The notes under the pieces: generated by a model
What the model was told of the DNA's origin: nothing
Seen by the model: the letters and a program-made list of their open reading frames with translations, nothing else
Databases searched by the model: none
Source: Chloroflexota bacterium
Lineage (GTDB): Bacteria > Chloroflexota > Limnocylindria > Limnocylindrales > CSP1-4
Length of the DNA: 7,033 bases
Assembly (NCBI GenBank): GCA_003158495.1
Contig: PMJT01000055.1
Coordinates: forward strand, 18,017-25,049
Direction: 5' to 3'
Part shown: in pieces, positions 1 to 6,425 of the stretch
Layout: the number at the start of each line of letters is the position of its first letter
Numbering within the stretch: position 1 is the stretch's first letter
Position numbers and translations under genes: made by a program

Positions 1-1
1 C

Positions 2-583
2 GGCGACGTCTGGATCGAGATCGAACCCAACCACGGCGGCGGCGTCGAATTCGCCGAGCGAGTCGTCGGCGGCACCGTCCCGAAGAACTTCTTCCCGGGC
101 GTCGAGAAGGGCGTCCGTGAGGCCGCGGCCGAAGGCGTCCTGGCGGGTTATCCGCTCAGCGACTTCAAGGCCACTCTATATGACGGCTCGTTCCACGCGG
201 TCGACTCGAACGAGCTCTCGTTCAAGATCGCCGCGTCCATGGCCCTCAAGCAGGGCGTCCTCGAGTGCAAGCCGGCTCTCATGGAGCCGATCATGACCGT
301 AGAGATCCGGATCCCGGAGATATACATGGGCGACGTCAACCGTGACCTCAACGGCCGCCGTGGACGTGTCCTGGGCATGGACACGAAGGACGGAATGCAG
401 GTCATCACCGCCAGCGTGCCCCAGGCCGAACTGTTCAGCTACGCCACGGAACTGCGCTCCATCACGGGTGGACGCGGTACTTTCACTGCCACGCTGGACC
501 GCTACGAAGACGTCCCGCAGCACATCGCCGACAAGGTGATCGAACTGCACCGCAAGGCACTCGAGGCGGCCCACAAGGAGTAG
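2..583 (+). CDS. fusA: Elongation factor G-family GTPase, C-terminal part (5' end outside window)
   Basis: This is the last 193 residues of an EF-G-type translational GTPase; the reading frame is open from base 2 and stops with TAG at 581-583. EF-G drives ribosomal translocation and, with RRF, ribosome recycling in the cytoplasm. Seen in the sequence: the end of domain IV (GVREAAAEGVLAGYP, then YDGSFHAVDS) and domain V (LMEPIMTVEI, YMGDVNRDLNGRRGRVLGM, YATELRSITGGRGTF, RYEDVP). The GTPase domain is not in the window. Some domain V positions differ from the usual housekeeping pattern: KDGMQVI stands where RGNAQVI is common, VPQAEL where VPLAEM is common, and SITGGRG where SMTQGRG is common. 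From memory of the family these resemble the EF-G-like paralogues (FusA2/EF-G2 type), so it may not be the main EF-G. The family call is very sure; the subtype is open. No terminator-like hairpin follows in the 37-base gap to the next gene. Confidence 0.95.
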   Translation, partial: GDVWIEIEPNHGGGVEFAERVVGGTVPKNFFPGVEKGVREAAAEGVLAGYPLSDFKATLYDGSFHAVDSNELSFKIAASMALKQGVLECKPALMEPIMTVEIRIPEIYMGDVNRDLNGRRGRVLGMDTKDGMQVITASVPQAELFSYATELRSITGGRGTFTATLDRYEDVPQHIADKVIELHRKALEAAHKE

Positions 584-610
584 CCCGCCACATCCACGGA
601 TATGGACGAA

Positions 611-618
611 GAGGAGGG
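611..618 (+). promoter_or_regulatory. Ribosome binding site of the 621-1430 gene
   Basis: A purine-rich GAGGAGGG run sits immediately before the ATG at 621. The spacing is short (2-6 bases, depending on which part pairs with 16S rRNA), but it is the only strong Shine-Dalgarno match in the gap. It supports the ATG at 621 rather than the out-of-frame ATG at 602. Confidence 0.6.
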
Positions 619-620
619 TC

Positions 621-1430
621 ATGTCAGACGCGCCTGGTTCCGTACCGGGTGGGCACGAACAAAACCCACCAACCGGTGTCGGACCGAAATCGCCGACCGA
701 CATGCCCTCTTCCTACCAATGGCCGGGCGCGCCTCCGCCCCAGTACCCACCGTACCCCTGGGTCGGACCGACAGTCCGAGGGATTCCTCAACCCGCCTAC
801 TGGCCCCCGGCGCCGGCCGGTTACGCCCAGCGCCCACTCCAGCCACCGTACAGTTCGAGACCGGCGTTTCGCCCGGGACCGGCGTTCTGTGGGATCACCG
901 CACTTGTCATGCTCGTTGGGCTCGTAGGCGCCAGTGGATCGGATCTAGGTGTCGTACAGGGAATCGCGATTTCCATCAGCTTGCTGATCGGACTGATCTG
1001 GCTGATCGCGCTCGTCATGGCGACCCAGGACACACAACTCCGGTTCGACCGCAAGGGATGGCTCCGCTGGGCGACACCGCCCGCGATCTTCTTCATTGCG
1101 GTGACGCTCATGGCCACAGGGTTGCCCGCTACGGCTCGCTTCGATCTCAGTGAGCCAAACCTCCATCAGGCCGCGGTCCAGATCACCTCAGATACCGATT
1201 TCGGGCCCAGGTGGATCGGGCTGTACGAGTTCTATCAGGTTCGGGTTGACGGCCCGAACAGGTTCTTCGACCTGACGCTGCCGTCGGACTCGAACGGGCT
1301 CTGCAGCTTTGCCTATGCGCCCCAGAACACGGACGCCTTCGCCACCTGGATCCGAAGCGCGTGGGACGCGAAGTCGATCGGCCCGTCCTGGTGGTACGGC
1401 TGCATATACAACCAGGCCCCGTCTGATTGA
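621..1430 (+). CDS. Uncharacterised three-span membrane protein with Pro-rich N-terminal tail
   Basis: I do not recognise this 269-residue protein. Residues 1-87 are rich in Pro, Tyr, Gly and Gln (for example QWPGAPPPQYPPYPW at 33-47), a low-complexity, probably disordered tail like those on many actinobacterial-type membrane proteins. Three hydrophobic segments follow at about 88-106, 111-133 and 152-171. The loop at 138-150 is positively charged (RFDRKGWLRW), so by the positive-inside rule the tail is cytoplasmic and the C-terminal part (172-269) is outside. That outer part has no motif I know. It holds two cysteines (C228, C261) that could form a disulfide, and several aromatic residues (SWWYGC). 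The start is chosen by the adjacent GAGGAGGG. Its codon use looks less GC-biased than that of the men genes. It lies between an EF-G gene and a regulator, which gives no functional hint. The gene is probably real; its function is unknown. Confidence 0.8.
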   Translation: MSDAPGSVPGGHEQNPPTGVGPKSPTDMPSSYQWPGAPPPQYPPYPWVGPTVRGIPQPAYWPPAPAGYAQRPLQPPYSSRPAFRPGPAFCGITALVMLVGLVGASGSDLGVVQGIAISISLLIGLIWLIALVMATQDTQLRFDRKGWLRWATPPAIFFIAVTLMATGLPATARFDLSEPNLHQAAVQITSDTDFGPRWIGLYEFYQVRVDGPNRFFDLTLPSDSNGLCSFAYAPQNTDAFATWIRSAWDAKSIGPSWWYGCIYNQAPSD

Positions 1431-1567
1431 TTCGTATCTCGAGGCGAAACTGGCTGCGATGGCTTGGGATTTCCGTGCTGGGCCTGACGCTCGTCGTGCT
1501 GGTCTGGATGGCTGGTAATCGCGGCCGGGCCAGCGACGGCCGGCGGCTCAGCCTGGTGCTAGGATAA
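1427..1567 (+). CDS. Possible 46-residue single-span peptide with Tat-like N-terminus
   Basis: This is a short candidate gene read from a TTG that overlaps the TGA of the previous gene (TTGA). A stop in the same frame (1424-1426) lies directly before it, so TTG 1427 is the only start that keeps the whole N-terminus. The peptide begins L/M-IRISRRNWLRWLG. Residues 5-11 (SRRNWLR) are close to the twin-arginine export consensus S/T-R-R-x-F-L-K. A hydrophobic stretch (about 12-30) follows, then a basic tail (31-46), and it ends at TAA 1565-1567. There is no mature domain, so it could be a small membrane peptide, the remnant of an exported protein, or chance. I see no clear ribosome binding site; expression would depend on coupling to the upstream gene. 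The stop codon lies at the first bases of the palindrome at 1567. The charge and hydrophobicity pattern is visible; everything about function is inference. Confidence 0.3.
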   Translation: MIRISRRNWLRWLGISVLGLTLVVLVWMAGNRGRASDGRRLSLVLG

Positions 1568-1588
1568 AACCGACCGACTGGTCGGTTT
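1567..1588 (+). promoter_or_regulatory. 22-bp palindrome, candidate TetR operator upstream of the regulator
   Basis: Two perfect 9-base arms (AAACCGACC and GGTCGGTTT) flank a GACT spacer. A second, overlapping palindrome with a shifted centre (ACCGACTGGTCGGT, 1573-1586) arises because ACCG is repeated. CCGACC/GGTCGG-type half-sites are common among operators of the TetR/AcrR family, and the site ends 16 bases before the GTG start of the TetR gene, which suggests autoregulation. A TAGGAT at 1560-1565 could be a -10 element just upstream, although no convincing -35 is visible. The same sequence could fold in RNA as a 9-bp hairpin with a 4-base loop followed by TTTGTT, so a weak intrinsic terminator for the upstream genes is an alternative or additional role. 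Confidence 0.65.
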
Positions 1589-1594
1589 GTTATC

Positions 1595-1598
1595 GGAG
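1595..1598 (+). promoter_or_regulatory. Ribosome binding site deciding the GTG start of the TetR gene
   Basis: GGAG lies six bases before the GTG at 1605. The alternative in-frame TTG at 1587 would lie inside the palindrome and has no Shine-Dalgarno sequence at a usual distance, so GTG 1605 is preferred. Confidence 0.55.
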
Positions 1599-1604
1599 CA
1601 CGTC

Positions 1605-2276
1605 GTGAGTCCCAGGAGAGCCTCTATAGAGCCCACGGAGAAGAGCCGTGCCAGGCGCGACCAGATACTCGACGCGGCTTTCAGCACGTTCGCCCACCGT
1701 GGCTTCCGGGACGCGTCGATGGACGACATCGCGACGGCGGCGAACACCTCCAAGGGCGGCGTCTACTTCCACTTCCCGACGAAGGAGACGATCTTCCGCG
1801 AGCTGATGCGGACGACGGCCGACAGGCTGGCGGCCAAGGTCGAACGCGCGGTTGCGGCCGAGACGGAACCGATCGCGCGGGCGGAAGCCGGCATCCGAAC
1901 TGTTCTGCTCGCCTTCGCCGGCCACCGAACGACCGCACGCCTCCTGCTCATCGATTCGGTGGGGGCCGGTCGCGCTTTCCAGACCGAGACGGCGGCCATG
2001 CACGCACGTTTCGCCGGCCTGATCCGCGGCTACCTCGAGGAGGCGCACGCGGCCGGTGCGATCCCGGAACTGGACGTCGAGACGACCTCACGGGCCTGGT
2101 TCGGGGCGCTCAACGAGATTGTTTCGAGATGGCTGCTCGAAGACAAGCCGGGGCGACTCGAGGACTCGTACCCGGTGCTGCGCGCGCTGCTACTTCGGAG
2201 CGTGGGCGTGCCGGAGGAGCGAATCGCAGCTGGCGACGCCACCTGGCACGGCGCGGCCGAGGCGAAGTCGCGGTGA
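1605..2276 (+). CDS. TetR/AcrR-family transcriptional regulator
   Basis: This is a 223-residue DNA-binding repressor of usual TetR length. The N-terminal helix-turn-helix domain is plain: RRDQILDAAFSTFAHRGF at 17-34, then ASMDDIATAA and NTSKGGVYFHFPTKETIF at 37-64, which contains the recognition helix and the Y-F-H-F/K-E signature. Residues from about 70 to 210 form the variable, helical ligand-binding and dimerisation part. It resembles no sensor I can name, so the ligand is unknown. The start is GTG 1605, backed by GGAG at 1595. A 22-bp palindrome just upstream is the likely operator. The stop TGA shares bases with the GTG of menF (GTGA), so regulator and menaquinone genes are very probably one transcript and the protein probably controls the men operon as well as itself. 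The family call is firm; the regulated targets are inferred from context. Confidence 0.93.
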   Translation: MSPRRASIEPTEKSRARRDQILDAAFSTFAHRGFRDASMDDIATAANTSKGGVYFHFPTKETIFRELMRTTADRLAAKVERAVAAETEPIARAEAGIRTVLLAFAGHRTTARLLLIDSVGAGRAFQTETAAMHARFAGLIRGYLEEAHAAGAIPELDVETTSRAWFGALNEIVSRWLLEDKPGRLEDSYPVLRALLLRSVGVPEERIAAGDATWHGAAEAKSR

Positions 2277-3754
2277 CCGCCGTTCGTGGAGCGACTCAAG
2301 CCGCCCGTGTTTCGGTCCACCGGGCACCGGCCTCGGGCTACCAATCGCCGCAGATGGCAGACACCCTTCGGTCGGTGGCCGCAACCAGGCGTGGCGGTGG
2401 ACTCGTCAGCGCCGTCTTCGACCTTGAGCGTGTGAAGACGCCCGACCCGATCGACCTTTTCGCCGTTGCGCTGCAGGCCGGACTCGAGCCGACGCTGTGG
2501 CTCCAGCCGATCGATGGCTTCTCGTTGGTCGGCATCGGGTCGGCCTGGTCGGTTCGGGCCGACGGGCCCGAGCGCTTCGGCGAGGTGGCGCTTGAGTGGG
2601 AGCGGGTCCTGGCCCGCGCGCGGATCGGCGGCGAGGCATCGACTGCTCGTGCGGTTGGGCCGCTGCTGATAGGCGGGCTTGGTTTCACCGGAGAGGTGCC
2701 GGCCGATGCGGCCTGGACGCCGTTCGGAGCCGCTTCGCTGTCCGTACCGGAACTGCTGTTACTCCAGACGCCGGGTGGCAGGTGGCTGACCGCCTCCTTT
2801 ATCGAACTGGACGCCGCCGGCGCTTCCGGGCCGGACCGGCTCCAGCGGCTCTGGCACGAGCTTGCTGCCGACCTCGAAGCGGTCGCGGATGCTGTGGCGA
2901 CGCCACCGGCGTCGCCCGTGCCTCTAACGGTCATGGCCGAACATCCGGACCGCCGGACTTGGGATCGCCTCGTAGACCGCTTCGCCGGGGCTGTTGGCCG
3001 CGGTAGGCTCGACAAGGTCGTGCTCGCCCGTCGGCTGGACGTGACCGCGCCGGTCAAGATCGACGCAGTCGCGGCCGTTCGACGCCTTACGTCGGGCTCC
3101 CCTACTTCGACAACCTACGCCTTCGCCCGCGGCGGCAGCGTCTTCGTCGGGGCGACGCCCGAGCGGCTTATCTCCACCCAGGGCAAGGAATTCCAGACCG
3201 TCGCGATCGCCGGCTCGATCCGCCACGTGGATGACGCAGGCGAAGAAGCCGCGCTGGCGGCCGAACTGCTGGCCAGCGACAAGGACCGCGAGGAGCACGA
3301 GATCGTCGTGGAGATGCTCCGGACCAACCTGGAACCCGTGGCAACCGAGTTGCACGTGGCGCCCGCGCCGGTCGTGGCCGCGTTCGGGACGGTCCAGCAC
3401 CTCGTGACCACGGTCACGGGCCGGCTGCGCGACCGGGCCGGGATCCTGAGCCTGGCCGGGCTGCTCCACCCGACGCCGGCCGTCGGCGGCGAGCCGCGCG
3501 GCCTCGCCCTGGAACTGATCGCCGAGCACGAGGGCTTCGAACGCGGCTGGTACTCGGGGCCTATCGGCTGGGTGGGTGCGGACGGCGATGGCGAGTTCGT
3601 CGTAGCCCTGCGCTGCGGCGTCGTGTCGGGCACGACCGCGACCCTCTTTGCCGGCTGTGGGATCGTGGCCGACTCGGACCCGGCACGGGAATGGGAGGAG
3701 TCGCGGAACAAGATGCAGGTCGTGGCCGGGGCACTCGGGGAGTTGCAGTCATGA
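2273..3754 (+). CDS. menF: Isochorismate synthase MenF (menaquinone pathway)
   Basis: MenF converts chorismate to isochorismate, the first committed step of menaquinone synthesis, in the cytoplasm with Mg2+. The C-terminal two thirds is a clear chorismate-binding domain. LDKVVLARR at 246-254 holds Lys248, matching the general base of E. coli MenF. GATPERL lies at 293-299, DKDREEH at 336-342, HPTPAVGG at 399-406, YSGPIGW at 427-433, and GCGIVADSDPAREWEE at 461-476 carries the metal- and substrate-binding acidic residues. The N-terminal part is divergent, as usual in this family. From GTG 2273 it has 493 residues. That start overlaps the tetR stop by four bases (GTGA), with GAGG at 2259-2262 somewhat upstream. 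ATG 2354 (466 residues) is a reasonable alternative. The frame stays open back to 2129, but that part lies inside tetR. An isochorismate synthase for siderophores is less likely because menD follows directly. Confidence 0.93.
   Translation: MTAVRGATQAARVSVHRAPASGYQSPQMADTLRSVAATRRGGGLVSAVFDLERVKTPDPIDLFAVALQAGLEPTLWLQPIDGFSLVGIGSAWSVRADGPERFGEVALEWERVLARARIGGEASTARAVGPLLIGGLGFTGEVPADAAWTPFGAASLSVPELLLLQTPGGRWLTASFIELDAAGASGPDRLQRLWHELAADLEAVADAVATPPASPVPLTVMAEHPDRRTWDRLVDRFAGAVGRGRLDKVVLARRLDVTAPVKIDAVAAVRRLTSGSPTSTTYAFARGGSVFVGATPERLISTQGKEFQTVAIAGSIRHVDDAGEEAALAAELLASDKDREEHEIVVEMLRTNLEPVATELHVAPAPVVAAFGTVQHLVTTVTGRLRDRAGILSLAGLLHPTPAVGGEPRGLALELIAEHEGFERGWYSGPIGWVGADGDGEFVVALRCGVVSGTTATLFAGCGIVADSDPAREWEESRNKMQVVAGALGELQS
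3737..3742 (+). promoter_or_regulatory. Ribosome binding site of menD
   Basis: GGGGAG lies eight bases before the ATG at 3751, inside the end of menF. It fixes ATG 3751 as the menD start over in-frame codons further upstream, which lie inside menF. Confidence 0.6.
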
Positions 3755-5586
3755 CGACCACAGGTCGGGCCGCCATTGAGGCTCCGGATGCGATGCGTGC
3801 CTTCGTCGACGAGCTGTCGCGTGCCGGCATCCGAGACGCGGTCATCTGCCCCGGGTCGCGGTCCACGCCGCTGGCTCTCGCCTTGCGCGCCCATTCGGGT
3901 CTCCGGTGTCGCGTGCTTCTCGACGAGCGTGCCGCGGGGTTCTTTGCCGTGGGCCTGGCGAAGGCGAGTCGCCGCCCGGTGGCGGTCCTCTGCACGTCCG
4001 GGACCGCGGCCGTCAACCTTGCTCCGGCGGTCGTCGAGGCTTTCCACGGCCGCGTGCCACTCGTCGTGTTGACCGCCGACCGGCCGCCCGAACTCCGGGA
4101 TCGCGGTGCTCCGCAGACCATCGACCAGCTCCGGCTATACGGCAGCCAGGTCAAATGGTTCGCTGAGGTTCCGGTCGTCGGCGATGCCGTCGATGAACTC
4201 GCGCACGTTCGGTCGCTGGCGGGGCGAGCCGCGGCGACGGCACTGGCGGCGCCCTCCGGGCCGGTCCACCTCAACGTTGCGCTTCGCGAGCCGCTAATCT
4301 CGGCGAGCCCGCTCGGTCCGCTTGCGGACGATTCGCGTGACCGCGCGGTCCTGGCCCGGGAAGGTGCGCCGTTCGTCGACGCGATCGGAGGGCGGCCGAC
4401 GCTGGCTGCCGCCGACATCACTCCCCTCTCCGACCGCATGGCCGCGACCGAACGTGGACTTATCGTGGCCGGTCCGCTGGACGATCCCGACCTGCCGGCG
4501 GCCCTGGCCCGTTTGGCCGCGGCCACCGGCTACCCGATCCTCGCCGATCCGCTGTCGCAGGCCCGCGTCGGACCGCACGATCGGTCTCACGTGGTGGCAA
4601 CGGGCGATCTGCTGGCTCGGCCGGGTCGATGGATCGACGTTCATCGGCCAGAGCTGGTTCTCCGTTTCGGCGCCATGCCAACATCCAAACCGATTCTCCA
4701 GATGCTCCAGGCCACTCGGCCGGCGCTCCTCGTGGTGGACGGCGGCGGCGGCTGGCGGGAGTCGGCGCTGCTGCCTGCCACGTTCGTCCACGCGGACGAG
4801 GCCCCGTTTGCCGATGCCCTCGCCGCCGAGTTGCGCGGCCAGGGTGGGATCGAGGGTTCGGCCGATTCCCGTTGGACGTCCGACTGGCTGACCGCCGACC
4901 GGGCCGCCGCAGGTGCGCTCGCCGGATGGCTCGCTCGACCGCCCGCATCAACCGAGCCGCTCGAGCCACTGCCGTTCACGCTCCTGGCCGAGATGCTGCC
5001 GGACGGAGGCATCATCTGGGCCGGCAGTTCGATGCCGGTGCGCGACATGGACACCTACCTGCCGGCCGGGCCGCGGGCGATCCGTTGCTACTCCAACCGC
5101 GGCGCCAACGGCATCGACGGCGTGGTGTCCAGCGCACTCGGAGCCGCCGCCGCCGATACAGGTCCGGTCGTTCTCGTCGTTGGCGACGTGTCGTTCCTGC
5201 ACGACCTGAACGCCCTCGTGGCGGCACGGCTGCATCACCTCTCCGCGACGATCGTGCTCGTAAACAACGATGGCGGGGGCATCTTCTCGTTCCTGCCCCA
5301 GGCCTCCACGGACGATCCGGGAGTCGGGCTGCCGGATGCATACGAGGAACTCTTTGGCACGCCGCACGGCATCGACTTCGGCCCGATAGTTCGCGCCTTC
5401 GGCGCCGCACACAAGGTGGCCGAGCCGCACGAACTGGGCGACGCTCTGGCAAGATCCATCGGCGCGGCTGGCGTCCAGGTCATCGAGATCAGGACCGAGC
5501 GAGCGCGAAACCTGGCCTTGCACCGACAGGCGACCGCCGCGGTTGCGGCCGCGCTCAACGCCCTGGCTGGGGACTCAAGGCCGTGA
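3751..5586 (+). CDS. menD: SEPHCHC synthase MenD (thiamine-diphosphate enzyme)
   Basis: MenD is the 2-succinyl-5-enolpyruvyl-6-hydroxy-3-cyclohexene-1-carboxylate synthase. It decarboxylates 2-oxoglutarate on thiamine diphosphate and adds the succinyl-semialdehyde carbanion to isochorismate. The 611-residue length is a little above that of E. coli MenD. Seen in order: CPGSRSTP at 33-40, DERAAGFF at 58-65 with Glu59 as the ThDP-activating glutamate, CTSGTAAVNL at 81-90, TADRPPELRDRGAPQTIDQ at 108-126, a middle domain, GSSMPVRDMDTY at 425-436, CYSNRGANGIDG at 446-457, and the ThDP/Mg motif from GDVSFLHDLN (478-487) to NNDGGGIFSFL (505-515). All these are hallmarks of MenD rather than of other ThDP synthases. 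The ATG overlaps the menF stop as ATGA, and the end overlaps menH as GTGA. Nothing appears truncated or mutated. Confidence 0.97.
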   Translation: MTTTGRAAIEAPDAMRAFVDELSRAGIRDAVICPGSRSTPLALALRAHSGLRCRVLLDERAAGFFAVGLAKASRRPVAVLCTSGTAAVNLAPAVVEAFHGRVPLVVLTADRPPELRDRGAPQTIDQLRLYGSQVKWFAEVPVVGDAVDELAHVRSLAGRAAATALAAPSGPVHLNVALREPLISASPLGPLADDSRDRAVLAREGAPFVDAIGGRPTLAAADITPLSDRMAATERGLIVAGPLDDPDLPAALARLAAATGYPILADPLSQARVGPHDRSHVVATGDLLARPGRWIDVHRPELVLRFGAMPTSKPILQMLQATRPALLVVDGGGGWRESALLPATFVHADEAPFADALAAELRGQGGIEGSADSRWTSDWLTADRAAAGALAGWLARPPASTEPLEPLPFTLLAEMLPDGGIIWAGSSMPVRDMDTYLPAGPRAIRCYSNRGANGIDGVVSSALGAAAADTGPVVLVVGDVSFLHDLNALVAARLHHLSATIVLVNNDGGGIFSFLPQASTDDPGVGLPDAYEELFGTPHGIDFGPIVRAFGAAHKVAEPHELGDALARSIGAAGVQVIEIRTERARNLALHRQATAAVAAALNALAGDSRP

Positions 5587-6425
5587 CGCGGCTCCTTATC
5601 GACGGCGTGAATTACGAAGTGAAAGTCGGCGGCAGTGGCCCTGCATTGCTGCTGCTCCACGGCTTCACCGGTCGTGGTTCCAGCTGGGCTCCGCACCTGC
5701 CCGCGCTTCGTCGCGTGGCGACCACGATCCAGGTGGATCTGCTTGGTCACGGCAAGTCTGACGGCCCGACCGATCCGGCCCGCCACTCGGTCGAGCGCCA
5801 GGCCGCCGATCTAGCCGAGATCGTGCGCCGCGTGGCCGGCAGTCGCGCCGCCGTTCTCGGCTACTCGTTAGGGGCTCGCGTCGCGCTTGCCCTGGCCATC
5901 GGTGACCCGGCAGCCGTCCGACGCCTCGTGCTCGAGAGCCCGTCGGCCGGCATCGCAGACCCTCGCGAACGCGCCGTACGCCGAGCCGCGGACGAGGGCC
6001 TGGCCGACGAGATCGAGCGTTACGGAGTGCCCGCGTTCGTCGAGCGCTGGGAGAACCAGCCGCTCTTCGCGACGCAGTCCGCATTGTCCGAGGCCGCGCG
6101 GCGGCGACTCCACGGCGAGCGCCTCCGGAACAGGGCCGCGGGCCTGGCCGCCAGCCTCCGCGGCGCTGGCCAGGGCGCGATGACGCCGCTCCACGACAGA
6201 TTGTCGTCCGTCGCGACCCCCACCCTGGTCATCTGCGGCGCTCTCGATCCGGTCCGTCCGCGGACGGAGTTGGTCGCCTTGGGCATGCCGGGGGCGCGGC
6301 TCGAAATCGCCGAAGGAGCCGGTCACGCGGTTCACTTGGAGGCGCAGGCAGTATTCCGCTCTCTAGTCCTGTCGTTCATCTCGGCGCCCCAGGCGTCGCT
6401 CGCAAGCTCGGAGGAGGTCGCCTGA
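5583..6425 (+). CDS. menH: SHCHC synthase MenH (alpha/beta hydrolase fold)
   Basis: MenH eliminates pyruvate from SEPHCHC to give 2-succinyl-6-hydroxy-2,4-cyclohexadiene-1-carboxylate (SHCHC), the step after MenD. The 280-residue protein has the alpha/beta hydrolase plan: LLLLHGFTG at 22-30 (oxyanion region), DLLGHGKSD at 52-60, and the nucleophile elbow GYSLGAR at 93-99. The triad is Ser95, Asp222 (GALDPVRP) and His248 (EGAGHAVHLE). Arg99 stands four residues after the serine, as Arg90 does in E. coli MenH, and WENQPLF at 156-162 matches the conserved Trp-x-x-Gln-Pro segment of the family. These features and the place between menD and menB favour MenH over a generic hydrolase. The start is GTG 5583, overlapping the menD stop (GTGA), with GGGGA at 5569-5573. 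The frame is open back to 4629, but that stretch is a shadow inside menD. The last dozen residues look like an unstructured tail. Confidence 0.92.
   Translation: MTRLLIDGVNYEVKVGGSGPALLLLHGFTGRGSSWAPHLPALRRVATTIQVDLLGHGKSDGPTDPARHSVERQAADLAEIVRRVAGSRAAVLGYSLGARVALALAIGDPAAVRRLVLESPSAGIADPRERAVRRAADEGLADEIERYGVPAFVERWENQPLFATQSALSEAARRRLHGERLRNRAAGLAASLRGAGQGAMTPLHDRLSSVATPTLVICGALDPVRPRTELVALGMPGARLEIAEGAGHAVHLEAQAVFRSLVLSFISAPQASLASSEEVA
6410..6417 (+). promoter_or_regulatory. Strong ribosome binding site of menB
   Basis: GGAGGAGG lies eight bases before the ATG at 6426, within the last codons of menH. It is the best Shine-Dalgarno match in the operon, and menB is the only gene here that does not overlap its predecessor, so menB may be translated more strongly than the genes before it. 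Confidence 0.7.

Noticed and set aside
584..620. Terminator or promoter between the EF-G gene and the membrane protein gene
   Set aside because: Only a weak TCCA/TGGA repeat is visible, without a T-run or a -10/-35 pair; apart from the ribosome binding site I see nothing in it.
602..1153. 183-residue + strand frame overlapping the membrane protein gene
   Set aside because: Arg-rich composition without domain features; it lies within 621-1430, whose frame has a ribosome binding site and a coherent membrane topology.
1521..1546. GC-rich imperfect hairpin as a terminator of the membrane protein gene
   Set aside because: The stem is interrupted and no T-run follows; in DNA this GC-rich such pairings are common by chance.
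1587..1604. TTG start adding six residues to the TetR protein
   Set aside because: It falls in the palindrome and has no Shine-Dalgarno sequence at a usual distance; GTG 1605 has GGAG six bases upstream.
2129..2272. In-frame upstream extension of menF
   Set aside because: It lies wholly inside tetR, and the translation is Arg/Ala/Gly-rich as expected from an out-of-frame reading of high-GC DNA.
3115..4526. Long - strand open frames (up to about 320 residues) opposite menF and menD
   Set aside because: Typical antisense shadows of GC-rich coding DNA: Ser/Arg/Ala-rich and without recognisable domains, while the + strand carries fully conserved enzymes.
4629..5582. Long in-frame extension upstream of menH
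   Set aside because: Covered by menD, whose ThDP motifs are intact; the extension is Arg-rich shadow sequence, and the MenH fold begins right after GTG 5583.
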